Both the position numbers and the translations under genes were made by a program. Below are positions 17,917 through 25,459 of a DNA stretch of 64,000 nucleotides, piece by piece (the stretch's first letter is position 1; the number at the start of each line of letters is the position of its first letter). The notes below the pieces were generated by a model. The model was not told the origin of the DNA and did not search any database. It saw only the letters and a list, made by a program, of their open reading frames with translations. This DNA is from Flavobacterium sp. Root901 (GTDB taxonomy: Bacteria > Bacteroidota > Bacteroidia > Flavobacteriales > Flavobacteriaceae), in the NCBI RefSeq assembly GCF_001429765.1, contig NZ_LMJB01000005.1, positions 1,207,556 to 1,271,555 on the forward strand. Reading direction: 5' to 3'.

Positions 17917-18395
17917 ATATTGAATTATTATTTTAATCTTTATAATAGTCAAGTTTTGAGAATAAAACACATTAGTTATAATAAATAAAAAAAATCGATA
18001 TTGAATTATGAAGATTAGAAAAGTATCAATTCGTTGTTGATAAGTAATTTTGTAACTTATTTAATAAGGCAAAAAGAAAACCACTCATTTATGAAGTGGT
18101 TTTTTTTTTGTTAAGGTTGAAATTAAGATATTTCGGATGGAAAATTTACTCTTTAGATAAAAATAAATAAGAAAATCTTTCTAAATGCGATAGTAAATCT
18201 GATTAGCTTTTAGTGCCTTATGAAAAGTCTTTCATTGAAATAAAAAATATTCGTAGCTTTTTACTTTGTGAGAATTCACTAATTGCTAATATTGAATCCC
18301 TTCTTTCTGAATGTCCTATTTTTGATTCTCTATAATTGATGTGGTTAAGAGATAAATATTTGCGCTAAAGTTTGTGTAAGAAAACTTTCTATTAC
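17917..18395. other. AT-rich gene-free spacer after the Rhs island
   Basis: About 480 bp with no supportable gene. It contains the terminator of the Rhs operon; the remainder shows no recognisable promoter, repeat or gene remnant on either strand. Confidence 0.5.
18077..18109 (+). terminator. Terminator of the Rhs-lipoprotein operon
   Basis: Stem AAAACCACT / AGTGGTTTT (18077-18085 and 18095-18103) is followed by further T up to 18109. Confidence 0.8.
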
Positions 18396-18734
18396 TTATC
18401 GAATAATTAATTTTCGTGTAGAAGAAGCGTTTTGCTCACTGATCTTAATAATATACACACCCGGAACTAAATCTGCAACGTTAAGTTCTTTTGAAGATAG
18501 ATGAGCCTGCAGGACTCTTTTTCCCAGAATATCGAAAACGATAACTTCTTTTTCTAAATCATTTTTAGAAGAAATATACACTTTTCCGCTGGTAACCGGG
18601 TTAGGGTACAAGCTTAGTCCCTCAATACCCGCAGCGTCCTGAGTTTTTGGTAATTGTTTACTGTCTTGTGCCGAGACACTTACAGTAAAGAAAAAAGCCA
18701 ATAAGAATGTAATATAAAAGTAGTTTTTTGCCAT
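18396..18734 (-). CDS. Mini-protein consisting of a signal peptide and a T9SS type A sorting domain
   Basis: The 112-residue product is a Sec signal (MAKNYFYITFLLAFFFTVSV, cut near SAQ), a linker of about 15 residues and a type A C-terminal sorting domain: LSLYPNPVTSGKVYI, VIVFDILGKRVLQ, DLVPGVYIIKI and the final KLIIR. Normally this domain ends a much larger secreted protein and directs it through the Por/Gld type IX machinery; here there is no cargo. It could be a remnant of a larger gene or a true small surface protein. The frame opens upstream at 18797, but ATG 18734 starts the signal peptide. Confidence 0.82.
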   Translation of the reverse strand: MAKNYFYITFLLAFFFTVSVSAQDSKQLPKTQDAAGIEGLSLYPNPVTSGKVYISSKNDLEKEVIVFDILGKRVLQAHLSSKELNVADLVPGVYIIKISEQNASSTRKLIIR

Positions 18735-18790
18735 CGCATTTATTTGTGTAAGTAAATATACAAAAAAAATTACAAAAACCACACCAAAAA

Positions 18791-18818
18791 AAAACATCCT
18801 AAATTATTAGGATGTTTT
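18791..18818. terminator. Symmetric hairpin between the T9SS mini-gene and the lipoprotein gene
   Basis: AAAACATCCTAA / TTAGGATGTTTT is a perfect 12-bp stem with a 4-nt loop. It lies 57 bp upstream of the T9SS mini-protein ATG. Confidence 0.55.
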
Positions 18819-18880
18819 TAACATTTTGCGTTCGAAGGTATTATAGCCAAATATACTTTAACTAATACATATAGATTAAA

Positions 18881-18922
18881 ATGAAAAAGGCTGTTTGAAA
18901 TTTTTCAAACAGCCTTTTTCAT
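18881..18922 (-). terminator. Terminator of the beta-helix lipoprotein gene
   Basis: A perfect 20-bp stem (18881-18900 with 18903-18922) lies just downstream of the minus-strand stop codon at 18939. The outer pairs are A/T-rich and give the T tract. Confidence 0.8.
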
Positions 18923-18938
18923 TTTGTAAGACCTTGGA

Positions 18939-20072
18939 TTATTTAGTCCAGTTTGCCCAAGTTGGTAATTCAGCACCAGCACCAGCACCTAGAGCACCAG
19001 TGGTTGTTCCTGATAATTTTGGACCTGTAAAATCAGTTACAGAGGCTCCAAAGGTATAGTTTGCGATTGTGAAGTTACCAGCGGCGATATTTGCAACTGC
19101 ACCAGCATCTGTAGATAATTTAGCAAGAGCAGCAGGCATTCCGTCAGCAACATATAAGTTTGTGTAAGCTTGTTTTCCACCACCTTCTTTGTAGTTGATT
19201 GCTTTCTCATCAGCTAAGAAAGTAGCGCCACCTTTAACGATAGAAACATTAACAATTTTAGCATTTGTCATTGGAGTAGCGCCACTTGGATCTTTTGCAT
19301 TAGTAGATCCTTCAACACCAGCTTTAGTAACACCTTTAATATAAACATTAGTAGCAGTACCTTGCCATCCATCAGCAAAATCTAATGAATCATCATAAGA
19401 GTTAATGATCGTTAAGTTAGATGCGTTTACAGCTCCTCCAAAGAATTCAATTCCGTCATCACCACTTTCGAAAGTGTAGATATCAGATACTACAGTTCCT
19501 GAACCTACTCCGAAGAAAGAAACTCCATTGTATTCTTTTTCAGATGTATATTTAGAACCTGTATAAGAAATTTTCAAGAAGTTGATGTTTCCAGAAGAAT
19601 CTGCATTGTCATTACCTCCATAGCTTAAACCACCTACTTCAGATGTACCATTATCTCCAGTGTTTACTTTAGCATTACCAGCGATAATTAGTCCACCCCA
19701 GTCACTTTGAGCTGGATTTGCTTTTCCAGATGTCATGATTACTGGCTTAGCAGCTGTACCATTGATGTTGATTTTTGCATTTCTTTCTACAGCGATATAT
19801 AAAGAAGTTGCTTCTGCTGTAGCTGAACTTTTGATTACTGTTCCAGCAGGAATAACTAAAGTAGCTCCACCTTTAACAACTAAGCCTCCAGTTAAAGTGT
19901 AAGTTTGAGTTGGGTCTAAAGTAACAACACCATCATTGATGTTACCTTTTAAATCGTCAACTTTTAAAACGAAGCTACTTTTATTGTCATCGCTTTTGTT
20001 GTTGTCATCAGAACTACAGCTTGTTAAAGCAAGTCCGAATATTGCAGCCATTGCAAATAATGATTTTTTCAT
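18939..20072 (-). CDS. Parallel beta-helix lipoprotein
   Basis: The 377-residue protein begins with a lipoprotein signal (MKKSLFAMAAIFGLALTSC, Cys19) and a Ser/Asp/Asn linker. A Gly/Asn-rich repeat region typical of right-handed beta-helices follows: AGTVIKSSATAEATSLYIAV, DWGGLIIAGNAKVN, GDDGIEFFGGAVNASNL and DDSLDFADGWQG. Such proteins sit on the outer membrane, often exposed at the surface. It lies directly downstream of a TonB receptor gene with the same orientation (204 bp apart, a hairpin between), so it may be its partner lipoprotein in the way SusD partners SusC, although it is not a SusD fold. The PhoBR genes nearby suggest phosphate-linked expression. Ligand unknown. Confidence 0.82.
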   Translation of the reverse strand: MKKSLFAMAAIFGLALTSCSSDDNNKSDDNKSSFVLKVDDLKGNINDGVVTLDPTQTYTLTGGLVVKGGATLVIPAGTVIKSSATAEATSLYIAVERNAKININGTAAKPVIMTSGKANPAQSDWGGLIIAGNAKVNTGDNGTSEVGGLSYGGNDNADSSGNINFLKISYTGSKYTSEKEYNGVSFFGVGSGTVVSDIYTFESGDDGIEFFGGAVNASNLTIINSYDDSLDFADGWQGTATNVYIKGVTKAGVEGSTNAKDPSGATPMTNAKIVNVSIVKGGATFLADEKAINYKEGGGKQAYTNLYVADGMPAALAKLSTDAGAVANIAAGNFTIANYTFGASVTDFTGPKLSGTTTGALGAGAGAELPTWANWTK

Positions 20073-20223
20073 TGTTGTTGTGTTTTATTGTTTTATTTAT
20101 TCAAGGCAAAGTAAATGAATGTATGTTTTTGCTGAGTTAAGACGGTATTAATAATACATTAAGTATAAGAAGTAAAACATAGATTGTCTTAATATAAAAT
20201 TTACATTGAAAGATGATCAATAA

Positions 20224-20255
20224 AAAAGGTGATTAGCATTGACTAATCACCTTTT
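20224..20255 (-). terminator. Terminator after the TonB receptor gene
   Basis: AAAAGGTGATTAG / CTAATCACCTTTT, a perfect 13-bp stem with a 6-nt loop, starts 22 bp beyond the receptor stop. It may partly separate receptor and lipoprotein transcription. Confidence 0.8.
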
Positions 20256-20276
20256 AAGATTGTTAAATTGATTTTT

Positions 20277-23051
20277 TTAGAATGTATAGTTTAATGTAAG
20301 TCTAAGATCTGAACCTGCTTTATATGATGTTACTATTATATCACCAACAGCTTCTTTTCCTGGTACTTTCCCTTGCTCTTGTACACGCTCGAAAGTTGGA
20401 TTCAGGATATTGTTATAGATAAAACCTAACTTCAGGTTTTTAGTTAAACTTGTGTTGAAAATAAAATCTAACTTGTTTACAGCTTTATCAACCATGTTTC
20501 CAACTCTTGAAGTTCCTATTACAGCAAGTTTATCTGAGAAATAAGAGTAAGATAAAGTAGCTGAAAGATCTCTGCTGTTTGAGAATTCATTCAAGAATGA
20601 TAAGTTGGCATTTGCTAAGAAATTAGAGGCTCCGGATAATTTACTGTCGGTAAATGTAAAGTTTGCTCCAAAATCATTTTCATTGTTTACTTTATCGTTG
20701 CTTAGATCTTGGTTTGTGTATAAGTATGATCCGTTTGCATCAAAAGAAAGTTTTGTCTTTAAGTTGTCATTTTTTTCAATTTCAAAAATGTCTTTTCTAA
20801 ATTCTAATTCTACTCCAGCTACTGTTGCTTTTTCTCCGGTATTTGCATAAGATATGTCATTTGAAGATGAATTAAGGAACATTTCGTTAATCGGATTTTG
20901 AATAATTTTTCCAAATGCAGTTACAGAAATTAATTCCCCTGCTTTTGGGAAAAATTCCCATCCTAAATCGAAGTTGTAATTTGTTGAAGCATATAACCTT
21001 GGATTTCCTTCGTATGCTTGTGCTACATCTTCATAAATAATTGGCACTTTTTCTTTAAACTGAGGAAGTGTGTAAGTTTTGCTCGCAGAGAATTTTAAAT
21101 TCTGTTTGTCAGTTAATGTATATTTAGAAATTATGCTAGGTAAAATGTTGAACTTTGAATCGTCAGAATTATCACCGCCTGGGACTGTTGTAGTGATAAA
21201 GAAAACATTTTGATTTAATTGTTCTAGTCTGGCACCCAATATAATACTCAATCTTTCAGTTAAAGAATACTGAACATTTGCAAATGCAGCATTAATATCT
21301 AAATTTCCGTTGTAAATTTGGTTGATTCTATTTGAATAAGAAGAACCCCAATGTGCAGGATCTAAATAGTTATCTACATGATGAATATCTTCCTTAGGAA
21401 AAGAAATTGTAGTTCTGTTTGGGAAAAATGAATATTGTTCCATATCATAATTTACATCTTTGAATTTTCCTGAATAACCAACAGTTACTTTTCCTTTATA
21501 AGTATCATCGCTGCCTTTTTTAAAGTTATATGAAAGAGCAACATTTGCAGCAATTTCATTCTCTTTCAAGTTTTGAAAAAATCGGTGGTTATTGATGTTA
21601 GAATTCGTGAAGAATGTATAATCTATAGCATTTGGAGCATATACAAAAGAGTTTTGCATACGATCTGGAATTGCACTGTTAGATATACTATAGCCTACTC
21701 CCCAATTTAAATTCCACTGATCGTTGAATTTATTTTTTCCTGTTAATTGGTTTACAATTAACTGAGTTCTTTCAAAAGTTCCCCGTTTAATGAAACCTGT
21801 AATTTGTTGTTGTGCATCTCCACCACCGTCAAAATTCTGGTTTGTACCTTCGTATTCACTGTAATCCTGATCACTTGAATTTAAGAATAATGAGGTAAAG
21901 AAAATTGAGTTTTTGCTATTAATTTTATAGTCAGCAGTACCCATAACAGTTGTAGTAGTACTATGTTTATAAGCTTTTCTGTTAAAGTCAGAAAATATAT
22001 CTCCGTCAGAAGTAATTCCTCCTCTACTGTAACCTTCAGTAAATTTGTTTTTTGCACTGAAAGACCCCGTGATAAATGTGCTGATTGAACTTTCGTCAGT
22101 TATATTAAATTTTCTTCCCCCTGATAATGTGTAGAAAGCATTTAATACATTTTTATTTTCCTGTCTATCCCAGCTTGTTGCATAGCTGTACGGTTGGAAT
22201 GGGGCATCAGGAATTCCAACTTTTTTGAACCCTGTGTAAGTAGGTCCATCTTGCAGGTAAAAATGATCCTGTCCTAATACGTTTGTATTGGCACCTGTTC
22301 CAATAGAAAAACTTACGAATGGTTTTCCACTGAATCTTTTTGCGCTAATATCAATATTTGCTCCGCCAAAATCAGCATAGTTTTGAGATTCAAAAGTTTT
22401 ACTAATTCCAATATTATCAACAATGTTTGTAGAGAAAATTTCTAAAAGAATATTTTTGTTTGCCGGATTGTTTGATGGTAAAGGAAGACCATTTAAAGTA
22501 GTTACGTTGTAACGATCTCCTAATCCTCTTACAAATACATTTCCAGAATCATCCTGCTTAGATACACCACTCACTTTCGCAACTGCGTTGGCAACGTCGT
22601 TTACACCTTTTCTGGTAATTTCCTCTGCACCAATAGCTGCTTTAAAAGCGACTGCATTTTTTTGATCTAATAACAATGCTGATTCTTTTTGCTTGCTTAC
22701 AGGAGCAGCTTGTACAACAACATCCTTAAGAGTATAACTTCCAGATGAAAGCACTTGGTTAACTGTAACAGTTTCGCCTGCTTTTACAGCTACTGGAGCT
22801 TCTTTTGTTTCATATCCTAAAAAACTAAAAATTAAAGTATAGTTTCCGGGATTTACGTTCAACGAATATTTTCCGTCAACGTCTGTATTTACGCTAATGT
22901 TTGTACCTTTAATTAAAACATTTGCAAAAGGCAGCGGATCATTGTTCATTTCTTTGTCAGTTAGAACTCCAGAAATCGTACCTTTGTTTTGCGCGATCGA
23001 AATCGTACAGATAAATAATGCAATAAATAGAAATCTTAAATTGAATTTCAT
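20277..23051 (-). CDS. TonB-dependent receptor with carboxypeptidase-regulatory-like N-domain
   Basis: The 924-residue outer-membrane transporter has a Sec signal (MKFNLRFLFIALFICTISIA). A carboxypeptidase-regulatory-like beta-sandwich follows (about 25-110; GTISGVLTDKEMNNDPLPFA, VDGKYSLNVNPGNYTLIFSF), then a plug domain (about 125-240; VSGVSKQDDSGNVFVRGLGD) and a beta-barrel ending in the aromatic strand LRLTLNYTF. Energy would come from TonB-ExbBD. The divergent neighbour is a PhoB-like regulator and the shared promoter region carries phased GTAACA repeats, so the ligand may be phosphate or a phosphorus compound. That is inference; the barrel is not diagnostic. The lipoprotein downstream is the likely partner. 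Confidence 0.92.
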   Translation of the reverse strand: MKFNLRFLFIALFICTISIAQNKGTISGVLTDKEMNNDPLPFANVLIKGTNISVNTDVDGKYSLNVNPGNYTLIFSFLGYETKEAPVAVKAGETVTVNQVLSSGSYTLKDVVVQAAPVSKQKESALLLDQKNAVAFKAAIGAEEITRKGVNDVANAVAKVSGVSKQDDSGNVFVRGLGDRYNVTTLNGLPLPSNNPANKNILLEIFSTNIVDNIGISKTFESQNYADFGGANIDISAKRFSGKPFVSFSIGTGANTNVLGQDHFYLQDGPTYTGFKKVGIPDAPFQPYSYATSWDRQENKNVLNAFYTLSGGRKFNITDESSISTFITGSFSAKNKFTEGYSRGGITSDGDIFSDFNRKAYKHSTTTTVMGTADYKINSKNSIFFTSLFLNSSDQDYSEYEGTNQNFDGGGDAQQQITGFIKRGTFERTQLIVNQLTGKNKFNDQWNLNWGVGYSISNSAIPDRMQNSFVYAPNAIDYTFFTNSNINNHRFFQNLKENEIAANVALSYNFKKGSDDTYKGKVTVGYSGKFKDVNYDMEQYSFFPNRTTISFPKEDIHHVDNYLDPAHWGSSYSNRINQIYNGNLDINAAFANVQYSLTERLSIILGARLEQLNQNVFFITTTVPGGDNSDDSKFNILPSIISKYTLTDKQNLKFSASKTYTLPQFKEKVPIIYEDVAQAYEGNPRLYASTNYNFDLGWEFFPKAGELISVTAFGKIIQNPINEMFLNSSSNDISYANTGEKATVAGVELEFRKDIFEIEKNDNLKTKLSFDANGSYLYTNQDLSNDKVNNENDFGANFTFTDSKLSGASNFLANANLSFLNEFSNSRDLSATLSYSYFSDKLAVIGTSRVGNMVDKAVNKLDFIFNTSLTKNLKLGFIYNNILNPTFERVQEQGKVPGKEAVGDIIVTSYKAGSDLRLTLNYTF

Positions 23052-23107
23052 TAGTGTGTTGTGTTTAATTTATTTTTGTGCAAAGAAAGAACCGCCCTGT
23101 AAAGTTC

Positions 23108-23179
23108 ATGTTACGCACTTGTTATGTTTTTGTGTTGTTAAGATTATCAAATTGTTACCAAATTAAATTACCGTTAACA
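23108..23179. promoter_or_regulatory. Candidate Pho boxes in the receptor/phoB divergent promoter region
   Basis: Read on the minus strand, GTAACA ends at 23158 and 23114 and ATAACA at 23125; the spacings of 33 and 11 bp are multiples of one helical turn. A further TTAACA (23136-23141) and a plus-strand TTAACA (23174-23179) are out of register. TTAACA-type hexamers at 11-bp spacing resemble known PhoP/PhoB boxes. The same hexamer is phased upstream of the porin gene. Confidence 0.5.
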
Positions 23180-23284
23180 CCAATTTTTAAAGGTTCATTT
23201 GTTAGTATATTTACCCTGTGAAATAAAAAACATCGGATAAATAATTAAGAATATTTGATGTAAAAATCTCAATTTTTGCTATTT

Positions 23285-23968
23285 ATGAAAAAAACACAAA
23301 CTAAGATTTTATTAGTTGACGACGAACCGGATATCTTAGAAATCGTTGGCTATAACCTTGCTCAGGAAGGCTACCAGATTGTTACTGCTTCTAACGGAAA
23401 AGATGCTATAGCAAAGGCTCAGAAAGAACTGCCGGAATTAATTATCATGGACGTGATGATGGCAGAAATGGACGGAATGGAAGCTTGTGAGCACATCAGA
23501 AAAATTCCTGAGTTAAATAATGTTATCATAACATTTCTTACCGCAAGAAGCGAAGATTATTCGCAAGTAGCTGGTTTTGACGCAGGTGCTGATGACTATA
23601 TTACAAAGCCAATTAAACCAAAATTATTAGTGTCTAAAGTGAAGGCTTTGTTAAGAAGGTTAAAAGAACAAGAAGTCGTTACAGATACTATAAATGTTGG
23701 CGGAATCGAGATTAACCGCGAAGAATATAAAATAATAAAAGGCAATGTTGAAATTGCTTTACCAAGAAAAGAATTCGAATTGTTTTATTTATTAGCTTCC
23801 AAACCAGGTAAAGTTTTCAAGAGAGATGAAATCCTTGATAAAGTTTGGGGTAATGAAGTTGTAGTTGGAGGAAGAACAATAGACGTTCATATTAGAAAAC
23901 TGCGCGAAAAAATAGGAGAAGACCTTTTTAAAACCATAAAAGGTGTTGGTTATAAATTTGAAGTTTAA
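23285..23968 (+). CDS. phoB: PhoB-like response regulator (OmpR/PhoB family)
   Basis: The 227-residue protein has a receiver domain with D12-D13, phosphoacceptor D56 in IIMDVMM and the lysine of ITKPIKPK. An OmpR/PhoB winged helix follows (about 130-225; LPRKEFELFYLLASKPGKVF, VVVGGRTIDVHIRKLREKIG, TIKGVGYKF). With the PhoR-like kinase 240 bp downstream and a phosphate-selective porin after that, it is the likely phosphate-starvation regulator. The frame opens at 23276; the ATG at 23285 gives the usual MKKTQTKILLVDDE. It is divergent from the TonB receptor gene. Confidence 0.88.
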   Translation: MKKTQTKILLVDDEPDILEIVGYNLAQEGYQIVTASNGKDAIAKAQKELPELIIMDVMMAEMDGMEACEHIRKIPELNNVIITFLTARSEDYSQVAGFDAGADDYITKPIKPKLLVSKVKALLRRLKEQEVVTDTINVGGIEINREEYKIIKGNVEIALPRKEFELFYLLASKPGKVFKRDEILDKVWGNEVVVGGRTIDVHIRKLREKIGEDLFKTIKGVGYKFEV

Positions 23969-24058
23969 ATTTTTAAGATACGGAGTTGCTAACAGACTAA
24001 GATTCTAAGTTGTAACTTTCGTAAAATTAAAGATTTAAATTGCTTTAAAATCTAATTT

Positions 24059-24091
24059 ATCTTTGTCAAAGTTTTGAACTTTGACAAAGAT
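24059..24091. other. Perfect 15-bp hairpin between phoB and phoR
   Basis: Arms 24059-24073 and 24077-24091 are perfectly complementary with a 3-nt loop (core TTTGTCAAAG). A T-rich stretch follows, so it can act as a terminator or a processing hairpin that sets the phoB:phoR ratio. Confidence 0.6.
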
Positions 24092-24210
24092 TTACTTTTT
24101 AAGTTCATATCTAATTCTTAGAAATAAGTTTTTTATCTTTAAATGAACTTATATCACTTATATGGTAAAAAAAACAGCCTTATAAATGATTTATTATTTT
24201 AAATATTTCA

Positions 24211-25296
24211 ATGAAAATTAATTTTAAAAAAACATACAAATTCGCTATAAAATCGGCATTGTATATCAGTCTCTTTTCTACAGGATTTGTGCTGATACTG
24301 ATGTCTTTGTTTTATAAAAACCAATTACAACATCAGATCGCGTTTGGAATTATTTTTATAATATCAATCTATATATTCTCTTTTTTAGTTTTACAATATC
24401 GTGTAGAACGGTTTATTTACAGAAGGGTAAAGAAAATTTACGATGAGGTCTCGTTATTAGAATCAACCACACTAATCAATCAGCCTATAACAACGGATAT
24501 GGAAACGCTTTCGCGTGAAGTGAAAAAGTTTGCCACTGATAAAAAGCTGGAAATCGAAATGCTCGAAATTCGTGAACAATACCGAAGAGAGTTTTTAGGA
24601 AACGTTTCACACGAATTAAAAACACCATTATTTACTGTTCAGGGTTATGTTTCTACTTTGCTGGACGGTGCAATGGATGACAAACACATCCGAAAAAAAT
24701 ATTTGAAACGTGCCGAAAAAGGAGTTGAGCGTCTTATATATATAGTCGAAGATTTAGATATGATTACCAAGTTAGAATCTGGTGATTTAGATTTGAATAT
24801 GACTGATTTTGATATTGTTGAGCTGATTCAGAATGTTTTTGATTTACTGGAAATGAAAGCTGATAAAAAGAAAATTAAATTAGCTTTTGAAAGTAAAAAT
24901 GTCCAATCCGTTATTATTCGCGGAGATCAGGACAGAATTCAGCAGGTTCTTGAAAATCTAATCGTGAACTCTATTAAATATGGAAAAGAAGGCGGTTTGA
25001 CAGAAGTTGGTGTTGTAAACCTAACCAAGAAAAAAGTCTTAATTCGTATAAGTGATAATGGAGAAGGAGTTGAAAAACAAAACATTCCAAGACTTTTTGA
25101 ACGTTTCTACCGGGTTGACAAAAGCGGAACGCGTTCTGAAGGAGGTTCCGGTTTAGGTTTAGCGATTGTAAAACATATTATTGAAGCACATAAAGAGAAA
25201 GTTTACGTAGAAAGTGAGTTCGGAATTGGTTCAGAATTCTCTTTTACGCTCGAAAAAGCCTTCAAACCACAAAAAACCGACGTTAAAAAATCGTAA
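24211..25296 (+). CDS. phoR: PhoR-like sensor histidine kinase
   Basis: The 361-residue membrane kinase has two N-terminal helices (about 11-34 and 42-62) with almost no periplasmic loop. A HisKA domain carries phosphoacceptor His134 in LGNVSHELKTPL, and HATPase_c boxes follow (ENLIVNSIKYG, DNGEGV, FERFYRVDKSG, SGLGLAIVKHI). The missing extracellular sensor fits PhoR-type kinases, which take their signal from the phosphate transporter. It would phosphorylate the PhoB-like regulator encoded upstream. A terminator follows the stop at 25311. Confidence 0.88.
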   Translation: MKINFKKTYKFAIKSALYISLFSTGFVLILMSLFYKNQLQHQIAFGIIFIISIYIFSFLVLQYRVERFIYRRVKKIYDEVSLLESTTLINQPITTDMETLSREVKKFATDKKLEIEMLEIREQYRREFLGNVSHELKTPLFTVQGYVSTLLDGAMDDKHIRKKYLKRAEKGVERLIYIVEDLDMITKLESGDLDLNMTDFDIVELIQNVFDLLEMKADKKKIKLAFESKNVQSVIIRGDQDRIQQVLENLIVNSIKYGKEGGLTEVGVVNLTKKKVLIRISDNGEGVEKQNIPRLFERFYRVDKSGTRSEGGSGLGLAIVKHIIEAHKEKVYVESEFGIGSEFSFTLEKAFKPQKTDVKKS

Positions 25297-25310
25297 GCTG
25301 TTTTTTGCTG

Positions 25311-25334
25311 AAAGCCTTAAAACAAAGGCTTTTT
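25311..25334 (+). terminator. phoR terminator
   Basis: AAAGCCTT / AAGGCTTT with a 6-nt loop and following T. Confidence 0.75.
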
Positions 25335-25362
25335 ACAATAAATTAACATACGACTTTGGTCG

Positions 25363-25412
25363 GTAACATTAAATTTTTATTATGGTAACATCTTGTTAAT
25401 GATTTCTTAACA
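25363..25412 (+). promoter_or_regulatory. 22-bp-phased candidate Pho boxes upstream of the porin
   Basis: GTAACA at 25363, GTAACA at 25385 and TTAACA at 25407 are spaced exactly 22 bp apart, and TTAATG lies on the intermediate 11-bp step at 25396. A GATCTTTG -7-like box follows at 25422-25429. This is the arrangement expected for PhoB/PhoP-type dimers binding one face of the helix beside the promoter. Confidence 0.6.
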
Positions 25413-25459
25413 CAGGTGAGTGATCTTTGCGTCCTGAAATTAAGGGAATTAAAGAACTA

